64,000 bases of DNA from Lycium barbarum (GCF_019175385.1 NC_083338.1:63334884-63398883); one strand, 5' to 3'; positions 12,170-25,200 are shown, counted from the stretch's first letter. Numbers and translations are program-made. The notes: generated from the letters alone by a model not told the origin.

Positions 12170-13466
12170 TTCTACACGATTAATTGGTGATTTACAATCC
12201 AATTAGAGGAAAAAGGATAGAGATTACAATAGCCATGGCAACTCACGGCCATGGCTGTTCTTGAGGGAGTTCACATTCTTCATAATAAGAGCTTTGTTTC
12301 TAAGGTAAGATTTAATTCTCTTTTACATGTTTTAGAAATGATTTGGTCCTTGTGTGAACTGGTGGATGTGGAATTGAATGCAAGAATTGTGTATGTTGAT
12401 GTTGAAACTTTGTTTGGGCCGTATATGGGGCTGTTTTAATCTAATATTGACGAGTTAATTTTAATTAGTATTGTTGTTGTGTTGTCATGGATTAAATGAT
12501 GAGAGTAAAAGAATTTGATGGTTAAAGTTGAAGTATATTTTAGTGGGCTGTTTTAACAACTTGTTGTAATTAAAGGCTGTTTTGGGTGTGTTGTTGTTGT
12601 TCTTGTAGAATTGGAGGATTAAGTGTGGTTAAGATTATGCATTGTGTTGTTGTAATCGTTGGGCTGTTATAAGATCGTTTGGATGAAGTGTTAGGGCTAT
12701 AGATTATTAAGAATAACTTGAATATGTCGTAGTCGTTATGTTGACAATTATCGAATGTTGGAATAGTGTGGGCTGTATGGAATGTCCTTGGGTCTGGTTG
12801 TAACTAGTTCTTGATGTGGTAACTTAGATGTGCCTTGGTTGATGCTATGTTGGTTGTTGTATAGTTGCCTTAAATATGAGGAAATTGAGCGATATAGCGG
12901 AAGTGCTGCCCAATTGCCTAGAAATAAGCCACTAACGTTGAAGTACGTTTTATGCCTTTCCATTGCTTAAACATGGTCTTAACGTCTTAATATAGGTTGA
13001 TACACTTCGGGCAGCGTATACGTATTGTACCACGGATAAGCGTTAAAGGTATGTAAAGCTAACCCTTCCTTCTTTTTGGCATGATCTTTATGAAACAAAT
13101 AGACGACGTATGTATGATTTCAAAAAGCTCCTGTTCTTAGAGACACTAGAATGGCTAATGTACTTGATTCCCAGGATTTATTTTATTATGTCTTGATACG
13201 TGTCTATGATTCCTGAAGTCTATTTTGATATAAACCATAGTGACATTCGAAGGATACTTGATATGACTATTGTCTTGATTATCAAATGATGGTACATTTT
13301 GATTATTATATTGAGTCTCAGATATGACTTAGTTTGCATATGGTTGCTCACTACTCTGCTCGTGCATGCCTCAATATGTCTTTCACCGAGCCCCGGGCCG
13401 GGGTATGTTCTCGTGCACAGTTTCACTGCCTTGTTCACTGAGTCCCTCACTAGAGGGCCGAGATAC

Positions 13467-13468
<2 letters not shown>

Positions 13469-13515
<47 letters not shown>
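13469..13515. repeat. TA microsatellite in TE4 LTR
   Basis: About 47 bp of (TA)n after the GAGGGCCGAGATACGG motif, the same position as in TE2, TE6 and TE8 LTRs. Confidence 0.9.
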
Positions 13516-13518
<3 letters not shown>

Positions 13519-14039
13519 ATGATTATATGATGATGTGATTATGGCGCCAAGGATGGTATATGATGACTTTGTTCACCGAGTCCCATAATGGGCCGGATAT
13601 GATATATAATATTGATATGCATGATTTACATTTCATAAGGCAAGTATATTGGTATTATGATTGTCATACTTGTCTCCTATAATCTCTATTCCAGTCATGA
13701 TCCTTTTTGTTGTATTCATGCTTTATATACTCAGTACATATCTCGTACTGACCCCCTTTCTTCGGGGGGCTGCGTTTCATGCCCGCAGGTACAGATACTC
13801 GATTTGGTGATCCTCCAGCCTGGGACTCCTTCTCAGCTATCTTGGAGAGCTCCATTGTTCCGGAGCCTAGACTTTTGGTATAGATCCTTTGATGTATATA
13901 TATGTTTATCCAGGGGTACGGCGGGGCCCTATCCCGTCATATTTCACTGTTGATACTCTTAGAGGTCTGTAGACATATGTGTGGGTTGTGTATAAGTTTT
14001 GTTTAGCCGTGTCTATTTGATTTGCTATGGATATGTTCG

Positions 14040-14194
14040 TATGTAGTGGCAGCCTTGTTGGCTTGCGTATTATATTGATATGTAGTGGCAGCCTTGTCGG
14101 CTTGCGTATTATATTGATATGTAGTGGCAGCCTGGTCGACTTGCGTATTATATTGACATGTAGTGGTAGCTTTGTTGGCTTGCGTACCATATTA
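14040..14194. repeat. 39-bp tandem repeat near the 3' end of TE4 LTR (about 4 copies)
   Basis: Units start at about 14041, 14081, 14120 and 14159 with core GTAGTGGCAGCCTTG then GGCTTGCGTATTATATTG. The 13-residue period is visible as a repeated pattern in the antisense frame, which is not a gene. TE6 has about three diverged units (28731-28830), TE8 about two (34568-34640). Confidence 0.9.
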
Positions 14195-14376
14195 TGTTTT
14201 GGTTAGCTGTGACTCCTCAGGAGACAGGCTTATGATATGCGACGTTATGAGTCTTTAATTGCTTGCATTAGTTCCATACAATTCTTATTTTCAGTCTGTC
14301 TATATCTAACAGGTACGTATACGAGTGTCCAGCTCGGGCACCAGTCATGGCCCACGGGGTTGGGTCGTGACAAAAG

Positions 14377-14388
14377 TGGTATCAGAGC
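14377..14388 (+). promoter_or_regulatory. TE4 primer-binding site
   Basis: TGGTATCAGAGC, complementary to the 3' end of initiator tRNA-Met, four bases after the LTR's terminal CA. Confidence 0.95.
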
Positions 14389-14583
14389 AGTTCATCCTCG
14401 GAGTGTCTACAGACCGTGTCTAGTAGAGTCTTTTTTATCGATGTATTGTGCACCACATCTATAAATAGGAAGCTACAGGACATTTAGGTCGTTATCTTTC
14501 CTTTCTACTCTAGATCGTGCGATAGAGCTATATTATCAGGATAATTCCCCTCCCCTCTCTTACAGATTGTTATGTTTACAGCT

Positions 14584-17500
14584 ATGCCTCCAAAGAAAGT
14601 GACAGCTGCCCAGAAGGGCAAATCGATAGCGGGAGATACTAGTCCGACTCGGAGAGTTACTAGGGCCTGTGCCCAGTCTATGCCCGAGATTGTGCTCCCG
14701 TCAGCGAGCTCTGCTACACCGCCACCTCCAGAGGAACTCAGAGCAGCAGCAGCTTCATATCAGGGGGCGGCTCCACCGCCAGCCCCTGAGGTCCCAGTAC
14801 CTGAGCCTCCAGCTCCTCAGCTAGGGCGGAGGATAGGGCCATAAGAGATGCAGTACAGGTGTTGACCAGATTAGTGGCAGGGCAGGCTTGCAGGCATGGA
14901 CTAGGAGTTGAATATGCAGATAGACATGATAGTTTGATCCTCCAGAGTTTTTCGGATCAAAGCCCGAGGATGATCCGCAGGAGTTTATTCGGCAGATGTA
15001 GCGTACATTGAGGATAATCAAGGCTTCTGAGACTGAGTCTGTTGAGTTGGCTTCGTATCGGTTGCGGGATGTAGCTGTCAATTGGTATGAGTCGTGGGAG
15101 TTATCTAGGGGCGAGGGTGCTCCTCCAACAGTGTGGGATGAGTTTGTGGAGGCCTTTCTTGGCCACTTCCTGCCTCCAGAGATGAGGCGAGCCATAGTGG
15201 ATAGATTCATACATCTGAGGTAGAATGGCAGGAGCGTTCGAGATTATAGTCGTGAGTTTAATTCGTTGGCCAGATATGCGCCTACTATTGTAGCTGATAT
15301 AGCTGATAGAGTGCATCGTTATGTGATAGGACTGGATCGGTATTTGATTGATGGTTGTATGGCGGTGGTTCTTCAGCCAGGTATGGATATTGCTCGAGTA
15401 CAGGCATATGCACAGGGGGTAGAGGATCGACACAGAAGGCGTCAGCCAGATAGAGATTACGATAGAGGCCGGCATAAGAGGGCTAGATCGGCCGGTTATC
15501 CTGGTGACTTTCAAGGCAGGCAGCCTCAGCAGTATACTAGATATTCTTCCCAGCCAGCACAGAGTGCACCCCCATAGTTCCCAGGTAGGAGATTTGACAG
15601 CACAGGGTATTCAGGAGTCGGTCAGAGCTCTAGACCTTCGAGTTCGCAGAGGAACAGAGGTTTGAGTCAATCGAGGCTACCTTTGCCTCGGTGTTCCCGG
15701 TGTGGCAAGCTCCACTCTGGGGAATGTCGTCGTGCTATAGGTTCTTATTTTTCTTACGGCCATCAAGGCCATATTATGGGAGAGTGCCCGTATGGAGGTA
15801 GTCCAGGTGGTGTGGCTTAGCCTACTGGGTCGGTTGATAGTTCATCTTTTTATGTGGCTATGTGCCCTATGGGGCAGGGTATTCAGACACCAGCAGGCCG
15901 TGGTAGAGGTCATGGCGGAGCTTCCAGTTCTAGCGGTCCTTCGAACCGCATATATGCTTTGGCTAGTAGACAGGATCAGGAGGCGTCACCGAATGTGGTT
16001 ATAGGTATATTATCTATTTTCTCTCGGGACGTATATGCATTGATAGATCCAGGCTCCACCTTATCATATATATCTCCCTTTGTTGCTGGTAGAATCGGAA
16101 TAGAACCTGAGTTGATAGAACCATTTGAGGTAGCTACACCGGTAGGAGATTCTGTTATAGTAAAGCAAGTATATAGAAATTGTTCGGTGATTATATATAG
16201 TCGTTAAAACATGGCAGATCTGATAGAGTTAGATATGACGGAGTTTGATGTTATTATGGGTATGGACTGGTTAGTTTCTTGTTATGCTAACGTTGATTGT
16301 AGAGAAAAGATAGTCCGATTTCAGTTCCCAGGGGAGCCGATTATAGAGTGGATGGGGAATACAGCATCGCCGAGGGGTAAGTTTATTTTATACCTCGAGG
16401 CAAGGAAGATGGTTAGAAAGGGGTATATTTATCATCTGGTTCGGGTGCATGACTTGAAAGCAGAAGTACCGACTCTTCAATCAGTGCCGATAGTTAATGA
16501 ATTTCCAGATGTATTCCCAGATGAACTTCCAGGCCTTCCTCCTGAGTGGGAGATAGAGTTTACTATAGATGTACTGCCAGATACTCAGCCCATATCTATT
16601 CCTCCTTACAGAATGGCACCTACAGAATTGAAGGAGTTAAAGGAGCAACTGATAGACTTGTTAGAAAAAGGCTTCATCAGGCATAACACATCTCCTTGGG
16701 GACCACCAGTATTATTTGTGAGAAAGAAAGATGGATCGCTGCGGATGTGTATCGATTATAGGCAGCTGAATAAATTATCAATAAAGAATAGATATCCCCT
16801 CCCCACGATTGATGATTTATTTGACCAGTTGCAGGGTGCTAAATGTTTTTCAAAGATAGACTTGCGGTCAGGCTATCATCAGGTGCCAGTGAAGGAGGCA
16901 GACATTCCGAAGACTGCATTCAGGACTCGATACGGACATTATGAGTTTTGAGTGATGTCTTTTGGGCTGACCAATGCACCAACGGTATTTATGGATTTAA
17001 TGAACCGAGTGTTCAAACCATTCCTAGATATGTTCGTGGTTGTATTTATCGATGATATTCTGGACTATTCACGTTCAGAGGAGGAGCATGCAGATCATTT
17101 GAGGACGGTACTTGGGGTGCTCCAACACCAGAGATTGTATGCTAAGTTCTCTAAATGCTAATTCTGGTTGACTTCAGTGGCATTCTTGGGGCATATTGTT
17201 GGAGCTGATAGTATTCGGGTTGATACACAGAAGATTGAGGCTGTAAAGACTTGGCCTAGACCTACGACACCTACTGAGGTACGTAGTTTTCTGGAGCTAG
17301 CAGGATATTACAAGAGGTTCGTTGAGAAATTTGCCTCGATTTCAGCGCCTTTAACAAGGCTAACTCAGAAGGCAGCTAAGTTCCATTGGACCGATGCTTG
17401 TGAGCAAAGCTTCCAACTACTGAAGGATAAGTTGACTACGGCTCGAGTTCTAACACTTCCTGAGGGACCAGATGGCTATGTTATTTATTGTGACGCCTCA

Positions 17501-18204
17501 GGAATTGGACTAGGTTGTGTATTGATGCAGCATGGCAAGGTTATAGCTTATGCGTCCCGGCAGCTCAGAAAGCACAAAAGGAATTATCCTACTCATGATC
17601 TGGAGTTAGCAGCAGTAATTCATGCTTTGAAGATACGGAGACATTATTTATATGGCGTGCATGTTGATATTTATACAGATCATAAGAGTCTCCAATATAT
17701 CTTTAAGTAGAAGGAGCTGAATTTACGGCAGAGAAAGTGGCTAGAGTTGCTGAAGGATTATGATGTCGATATCCTATACCACCCAAGAAAAGCAAATGTT
17801 GTAGCAGATGCTCTTAGCCATAAATCTATGGGTATTTTGACAGATGTACAACCAGAACGGAAGGAGATAGTCCGTGAGATTTGCCAGCTAGCTAACCTTG
17901 GAGTCCGTTTGGCTGATTCTGATAATGGCGGAGTTTCTTTTCGAGGAGTTGCTGAATCCTGTATAATAGAAGAGGTAAAGAGACGCCAGTACGAGGAACC
18001 TGTTCTGGCACATTATAGAGATGCAACTGTTCAAAAAAAGAAGACCCCATTCGAGGTTACACCTGACAGAGTGCTACGATATAGAGGCAGATTATGTGTA
18101 CCTGAGGTTGTAGGTCTACGGCAACAGGTTATGGGAGAGGCACACTATGCCCGCTATTCTGTTCATCCAGGGTCAACAAACATGTATCGTGACCTCAGAT
18201 GTTT
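14584..18204 (+). pseudogene. TE4 gag-pol remnant, gag to integrase N-terminus (Tekay/Del-like chromovirus)
   Basis: The start MPPKKVTAAQKGK at 14584 matches the TE10 gag start. Gag (to about 15830) has a frameshift near 14825, a deleted stretch near 14900-14930, and stops at 15000, 15221, 15575 and 15818. The zinc-knuckle region (about 15693-15790) has lost cysteines (SYFSYG instead of CFTCGG). Protease ([11 protein letters not shown], about 16041), reverse transcriptase ([11 protein letters not shown] at about 16852, [10 protein letters not shown] at about 17043), RNase H (YCDASG, about 17487) and the integrase zinc-finger start follow in one frame with stops at 16205, 16949, 17159 and 17708. 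Most stops correspond to CAG or CGA changed by C-to-T. The frame runs into the TE5 LTR at 18205; the integrase resumes at 32292. Dead copy. Confidence 0.93.
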
Positions 18205-18834
18205 TGATGCAAGCCCACTTGCCTCAAGGCCATTTACAAGGAGCCAAGCCCGGGAACTACAACACTTGCAAAGCCTATTCATGAAGCGGGAGGCTCTTGA
18301 GTATACTTTTGATGAGCACCTTAGATCCCAAGTACATTTGTTGATGAAGATTGCTTGGGGAGAAGAAAAGGATATGGGAAGTCACCACAATGGTAAAAGA
18401 TGAAGAGTTGCCTATTCTTGCAAAGTATATTTCAAGATTTTGAAGAAAGAAGAATAGCCAAATAAGGCTCTTGTCTCATTAAGGGTGTTTATGTCATTTT
18501 GCTATCTTTTATTTCTAGAATAGTATAAATAGTTCTATTCTTCTTCTTGGAAGACTTAGACTATTTTGATTATTCATATTTTGAGATTGTAAAACTCTTT
18601 TGAGTGTTGAGAGTTTGCTAAGCTAGAGATTGTGAATCTTGTGAGAGGATTGGTTATTAGGGTATCAAATCCCTATTGGTCATCCTAAGAGTTTGGTGCT
18701 CTTTAGTTCCTAAATTAGAGGTCAAGTTAATCTAAGAACTTTGGTTGCTAATTTGGGTCTTTAGTTGTGTCAAATTATCTATCCTTTACTTTCTTGTCTT
18801 TCTTTCTTCATTTTTCGTTTTGGTTATTGCATCA
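18205..18834 (+). repeat. TE5 5' LTR (630 bp)
   Basis: Begins TGATGCAAGCCC, ends TTGCATCA. It matches 31656-32286 over its whole length with only scattered differences and small indels. A TATA-like AGTATAAATAG occurs at about 18521-18531. The frame of TE4 pol reads on into the LTR to 18403 only by chance. Confidence 0.95.
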
Positions 18835-18836
18835 AT

Positions 18837-18848
18837 TGGTATCAGAGC
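18837..18848 (+). promoter_or_regulatory. TE5 primer-binding site
   Basis: TGGTATCAGAGC two bases after the LTR end; tRNA-iMet type. Confidence 0.95.
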
Positions 18849-20245
18849 TTAGCTTAGGTTTGTTCCATCAAATCTAGTCTTGGGTTTTGATTCAACAAAA
18901 TTAAAAAAAAAATCGAATTTTCTTGTTAATTTTGTTGAATCTAGTGTTAGATTAGAGTTTCTTAGTGTTTCTAGAGTCCAAATCTTCCATTTCGAGCTAT
19001 TTGGAGTTAGGGTTTGTGTTCCACCATTGTTGAGCTTCAAAGCCTCAAGAACAAGGTTGGTGGGTTTGAAGAAGAAGAGGAATTTAAGGTTCAAGTTGAT
19101 TGGGGTTTGTTCTCTAGTGGATAAGGACTCTAAATCCGAAATTTGGAGGTATTTAACCAAGGATTTAAGGATACCATTTTTGGAATTTGAAGCTTTAAAG
19201 AACTCAAGAACTTGAAAAGTGGGTCTTGTGATTCGGTTGAAATTGAAGGTTGAAACCTATTGGGTTTTGTTCTCTACATCAAAGAGAACTTAAATCCGAA
19301 ATTTGAGCTAATTTGGAGTTGGTTTGAGGGTAGTTGGAATTTTTAAATTGTTCTTGTGTTCTTGAAGACCTTCAAATCTTCATAAGGAAGAAGACTCTCC
19401 AAAGGGTCATTTGATCCAAAAGTTGTCAAATAAAGTTGTGAAAAAAGTGTTTGTGGGCCCAACAAAAAAAATCAGAAATACTTAGTCTTATTTTCTGATT
19501 TTTGCAAAAAACTAAAATCACTGTACGTGCACGTGCGGCGCACGGCCATCGCACGGGTCCCGAAAAAAAAATTCTCGAAAATTTTGATTCTCTGCAGAAC
19601 GTGTGTCGCACAGATTCAGAGAGGGATATTTTGTGCGATCCTTGTGCGACGCATGGCCATCGCACGACTCTGAAAACTCCGAAAATTTTCTAAGTGTCAG
19701 ATTCAGAGAGGGGTATTTTGTGCGATCCGTGTGCGACGCATGGCCATCGCACGACTCTGAAAACTCCGAAATTTTCTAACTGTCAGATTCAGAGAAGGGT
19801 GTGTTGTGCGACGGGTGTGCGACGCATAGCTAACACATGACCTGCAGAAGATTTTCTAAGTGCTAGAAAACGGTTTGATTCCTTTTTAGCTTCCCTTCTT
19901 TGATTCTTACAACTAGTTAACAACTAGTAATCATCTTATTAGTTGCTAACTAGTTCTTGCGTCCGCATTTCTTTCGTGCTTTTCTTTGTTTGTGCTTCGT
20001 TGTTAATTTCTTGGTTCAAGTCCGTTAGATTGAATTGAGTTGTCCGTCTTTATTAATCTAACAAGAATCTATTCCGACCAAGAGTAGAATTTGAAGCCTA
20101 GTGACTAGTCGACATTAACAAGCACACAATCTTTGGCGAATGCAATTTGTGAGGCAATTAAAGGTGCACATACTTAAGCGATTGTGAGTTGATTTTTACT
20201 AATCTAACGTGTTTGCTTGTTTTGTTGAGTGTCTTAATAGGTACC
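18849..20245 (+). other. TE5 untranslated leader
   Basis: About 1.4 kb between PBS and gag with no supportable gene. The first half is T- and AG-rich and contains frames of about 110 codons on both strands that overlap each other and show no known motif. The second half contains a GC-rich tandem repeat (19523-19850). An AG (TTAATAG, 20240) sits just before the gag ATG, similar to the CAG before gag in TE4, TE10 and TE11. Confidence 0.7.
19523..19850. repeat. About 87-bp tandem repeat with GTGCGA/TCGCAC palindrome in TE5 leader
   Basis: Units recognisable from CAGATTCAGAGA at 19611, 19698 and 19784, each holding TTTGTGCGATCC and then the inverted repeat GTGCGA - CGCATGGCCA - TCGCAC. A degenerate first unit begins at about 19523 (GTGCGGCGCACGG). 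The repeat is much richer in CG than the surrounding leader. Confidence 0.9.
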
Positions 20246-22200
20246 ATGGCTACGGAGGATGAAACACAATTTCCCATCGTGGAACTCACACTAGTTGATG
20301 TAATGAGGGCCTTGCAAGCCTTGAACGATAAGGTTGGTAGTAGCATGGATGGTCGAATGGAAAACTTGGGAAGTAGGGTGGAAGCAATTAAAGGAGGAAG
20401 TAGGGAGGTCTCGTATTCGCCACGAGTGCAATACCAAGGAGGCACAAGTGGAGCTACTCGAAGCACTTCACTTACATTGTCTCCCGGCACCGTCCATCAT
20501 CTATATAACCCCACTCTCCAAAACACCCCCCAAAACACCCCTCAAAACACAACCCTCACCCCACCAAACAACATTCCCATAGGCCAACGGAACAATCCAC
20601 CTCCACAAGATCAAACTCCAAATGACCCAAACCCAAATGATCCATGGCTAAATGTACGTATGCCACCCCAACCCCATCCAAACATCCAACAACCAAATGA
20701 CGATGAGATAGAAGAAGCTATACTCGAGCACGAACGATATGGTGACCAAGGTTGGAGGCAACGAGGGCAAGCACAAGGAGGTTATCGATGGAGGGGTAGA
20801 AGGCATGGTCCTAACCCTCACATGGGTAGGCAAAGAGGGTACCAAGCTCGTGAAGGGTACCAAGGTCGTGACCATCAAGGTTATTATGACGACGGAGATT
20901 TCAATGGGAATCACGGTTATTGAGAAGGGCGAGACACGAGTCTCAATTCCATCAAGGTTACTCTCTGAACCTTCAAAGGAAGTAGTGATCCCGATATATT
21001 CCTTGATTGGGTGATGCATTGTTATAGAATCTTCTTGACGAATGACATGTCTGAGGTGAAAAAGGCTTCTTATGCCATTGCTCAATTCGAAGGGTATGCC
21101 TCCACATGGTGGAAAACTCAAGTGAAAGCAAGAAGAATTATTGGACTCCCGCCTACACCTACTTGGGATGAGTTGAAGGAGGCCATGCGGCGTAAGTATG
21201 TAACCGAACACTACAAGCAAGAACAACTCAAGAAGGTGTATACCTTAAGGAAAAACAAAAAGAGTGGAAGAATACTATGATGAGTTCCAAATTGTCAAGA
21301 TGAGAATCGATTTTGACGAAGATGAGTTAACTGATATGACTCGGTTCCGAGCCGGGTTAAATGGTGACATTGTTTCATAAATGAGACTCCACAACTACGG
21401 GAGCATTGAAGAAACCCTTCAAGCGGCTATTGAAATAGAGGAGGGTCTCAAGGAAGACAAAATCAATAAGTCAAGGGGCTATGTGAGTTCATGAAACAAT
21501 AACAAAGAACGAGGAGCCTCCTCCTCCAATTGGCAAAAGAATAAGGGCCCCATGCAAGAAGCCAAGAAACTATTTGTGAAGAATCCTCAAGTTGAGAAGC
21601 AAGTTGACAAACAACCTCCGAAGTTTGCTCCAAAAGAAAGAGGTACGAAAACTCCTATTCAATGCTTTGAATGTCATGGCTTCGGTCATAGAGCAAGCGA
21701 GTTCCCTAATCGTAGAGCGTTTATATTGAGAGACACTTATAGTGAGGATGAGGAAGAATGTGAGGAAGGAGATGATGAGGGCAATCATGAGAATGAACGT
21801 CATGATAGTGAAGGGGATGATGTTGAGGGTGATGATGAGCCTATTGTACCTCTCTATGTGGTGCGAAGGACCATGATAAGCAAAACAATGGATGACCCAA
21901 GTCAACGGGAAAATCTTTTCCATTCCAAGTGCATCATTAACCAAAACACTAGCATCATGATCATTGATAGTGGGAGTTGTGTCACTGTTGCTAGTACCGC
22001 CCTTGTTGATTTCTTGAAACTTCCCACCACCCACCATGCAAACCCTTACAAACTTCAATGGCTCAATGAATGTGGTGAATTGAAGGTGACTCGGCAAGCT
22101 ATCATCAAATTCACGGTTGGGAAGTATCACGATGAGGTGTTGTGTGATGTTGTTCCCATGCAAGCGTGTCATCTTCTACTTGGCCGACCATGGAAATATG
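20246..22200 (+). pseudogene. TE5 gag and protease (broken)
   Basis: ATG at 20246 begins MATEDETQFPIVEL; the 5' part is proline- and asparagine-rich, followed by an arginine/glycine-rich stretch. Stops at 20921 and 20966 interrupt the frame; the capsid-like part with the ASTWWKTQ motif follows at 21104 and the frame shifts near 21262. Further stops occur at 21378 and 21493. One zinc knuckle (CFECHGFGHRASEF, about 21662) has lost its last cysteine. An acidic segment (21738-21840) precedes the aspartic protease motif IDSGSCVTVAS (about 21962) and ends at LLGRPWKY, where TE6 is inserted at 22201. Same gene resumes at 29024. Confidence 0.88.
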
Positions 22201-25200
22201 TGTTATACCCCGTAATTTTTTTGAACATCGAATTACGTAAGCTAATCGACCTAAGTTAAGGACGGGATTATTTTTGGGATATGAAATAAGTGCCTTTAAT
22301 TCTCAGTTTTAATTAGTGCACGATTTGTTTATAAATTTCAATTAGTATAGAAATATTAATGGAGATTAGGGATTAATTAACTATGATTAGATTATTAAGT
22401 GGAGATTAGTGATTAAATTAAGATTAATTAAGTTAGCTAATTATATAGTTAAAGTGGGCCCCACCCGATTCTAAAAAAAATAAACAAATATATTAAAATG
22501 ATGATTCACCATGGAGGGCACGTGTAGGGCTAGTAGGATTCATATACATAGTCAAGCTAATGACCAAATTTAGCATTCATTTCATTTTGCAAATTGAAGC
22601 TTAAGAGAAAGAGAAAGAAGAGCATAGCCATGGCTGCTGCTCTTGGCCAACCATGGTTGTTGAAGAAAAAAAATATGTTTTGTTGCTTTGATTAAATTCT
22701 AAGGTGATTTGCAAGTCCAAGGAGGTGATAGCAACATTGGGTATTGAATTGAGGAAGAAGAAATAGTGAAATTGGTGCAAGTGAGTGTAGAAATTGCTCC
22801 GATTAAATTAAGGTAAGATTTTCTCATTTATGGTATAATTGGATTAATGGTATTGTAATGGAAAGATTAAAATTGTATTAGATGAAATTGGAAGTAAGAA
22901 ATTGCATGAATTCGTTGATATTGGGAGTTGTAGTTGTTATGTGGAATTGTTGAGTTGAAAAGATTAAAAGTGTGGTTTATGTTCATATGTTGTTGTTCGT
23001 GTTGTTGTCGTGTTGTCGTTGATATGGCTTCTAAATTTGGAAGAAAGAAGTGTATAACGTATCGTATACAAAGCGTATGTTGGTCTGTTTGGTGTATAAT
23101 CTTAAATGTTCATGATTTGGTTTGGAAAAGGATTAAGAAAGGTTATTGGGTTGTTTGAGTTGTTTATGGGCTGGATTGTAAGGATATGATATGAATATTT
23201 CTATTACTGTCGTTGTTGGTATTGCTGTGATAACAGGAGCTTAATTGGAAGTTCGGGTTAGGCGAGTTATATAGGGGAAATGCTGCCCGATTTCCATTAA
23301 GTTCTTCACTAACTGTTATATCCCGTACTTTCGCATGTTCGGGAAAATTCGAATGATTTTGATTGGCAAGGAATAAGGCCATATGTTGATTTAAATTCAC
23401 ATATGTGTGTGTTGTTCATGAAAAATATTGGTGTGGAAACACGGAGGAAGGCCAAGGGCAAAAATTGGAATTTTGAAAATTAGTTTCGGGAAATACAAAA
23501 TGAGAATTTTCTTCATTGGGCTCAAGACAATGGAAAGAAAATTAGGCCCAAATGGCCAAGGGTGGCCGGCCAAGGAGGGTCCAACCCACTTAATTGGTCA
23601 TGTGATGACCATGTGACAAACTATGTAAGCAAACATATTATATATACAAGCTTAGCCATTAGAAAGTTCAAGAAACAAGCCAAAGAGAGGAAATAAAACA
23701 AGGAGAGCAAGAGAGAAGGGGCATTCAGCCCCTTGCTCTCACTTTCACCCCCTTTAAATCTTGCTTCCAAAATATTTTTCTTGTGGTATTTGCACTAATT
23801 CAAGGTCCCTCTACAACATGGTGCAATTATTTGGGAAGAAAGGGCACTAGTTTCTTCAATGGGACAACATATTTGAGTGAAGAAGTTGAAGAGAAAAGGT
23901 AAGAATTCATTCCACATTATTAAGTTATGACGGTTTGTTTGTGTTGTAGTATATGGAAATGAGTAGAATTCATGAAAATATAGAAGTTTGCAAAGTGGGA
24001 GTGCATACCCATGTGTGGCCGTGTGTGTATGAATGTGTGTATGTGATGAATGGAAATTTATGTTGTATTCTAGTTGTGATAATTGTGGGAATTGCATTGA
24101 GAATGAAAGTGGAATGAATTTGGTTGAAGTGGGAAATGTGTAGGTTGGCCGTGTGATGTTGAAATTGGAAGGGAAATAAATCACTTTTGTTTAATATGTT
24201 AATTGTGTTAATGTGATGCTTGCAATGTAAATGAAGATGAAATGATATACGTTTGCATTGAAATGGGAAGTAGAAGTTTATGTCGTTTTATGATGATTTT
24301 ATGACATTATGAAAATGGAGTTGTAAGGATACAATTATGATGATCATTGGTGGATTTGGAAGATGGAAACATGTTATGTATATGTATGCCAAAGATTAGG
24401 AGTTTTGAATGAAATATGGTTTTGGTGGAAAATTGTATATTTTGTATATCGTGTGAATATTTTGTGAAAACGATATGAAATGCTTTTAAACTATATGGTG
24501 ATGACCTTGATTAATGATGAATATGAAAATTTGAGATTAGTTTGGAAATGTGAAGTCGGAATGAAAGTTATTGCATTGTGTCGGAAAGTAGAACTAGCTG
24601 CCTTATATTGTGCTATATTGTGGTGATTGTGGACATTGTTGATGTTGTTGGGTTGTTGTTACTACTATTTGAGCCGAGATGATTCTCGGGGGTGCTATAT
24701 TTATAGGGGAGATGCTGCCGAAATTTCGGTAGACAAAATGAAGTTAAGTGCATTCTTAAGCCTTGAAAATTCTAATTGGTAACAATGACGAATTGCAGAT
24801 TTTGGACGAAACGGGAATCGAGTTTGATCGAGCGTACGAAGTAAGAAAGGTATGTAAGGCTCCCCATTCCTTCTTTTGGGCATGTCTTAAGTATGTTAGG
24901 TTGATATTGGAACCCCGGGAGCAATTCTACTCCTCGAAATCCGAATTAGAAATTGACTACTATTCATTCAATCCCATTGGAGCTTAAGGACCCTATTTTG
25001 GCCAGAAAGTAACCAAACGTCCGAAACTTGTGCAAACATAGTCGGATCACTTCGAAACCTTTATGTTTGATTCCATAGACCTCAAATGTCCGTAAGTCAT
25101 GTCCGCCACCTCGACTTGACCCGAGGTGGGCCCGCTAAGTCCGAAACCCTTTTGTTTGCCCTATAAGATTCACTTTGGCATAACGCCGGTAAAGGACTTT

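Larger units (their letters stand above)
11766..14372 (+). repeat. TE4 5' LTR (2,607 bp)
   Basis: Starts TGTTATACCCCG and ends GGGTCGTGACA, followed directly by a tRNA-Met PBS. The preceding AAATT is the expected left duplication; the right copy lies outside the window. A clear TATA box occurs at 12038, a donor-like AAG/GTAAGATT at 12304/12305, a 53-nt segment bounded by TATAG and GGTATGTAAAG (12996-13048), and the CCCCC...GGGGG hairpin with CCGCAG at 13752-13787. It belongs to the same family as solo LTR TE6 and the inverted fragment TE3. Confidence 0.9.

Noticed and set aside
12061..12260. Short peptide-coding start sites (GCCATGGCTATGGCAGCC and similar) in the TE4 and TE6 LTR leaders
   Set aside because: Good ATG contexts, but frames end after a few codons and are not preserved between TE4 and TE6.
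18849..19215. Two overlapping opposite-strand frames of over 100 codons in the TE5 leader
   Set aside because: They are mirror images over the same DNA, repetitive (LNLKFLFFFK-like), and lie between PBS and gag; no known domain.
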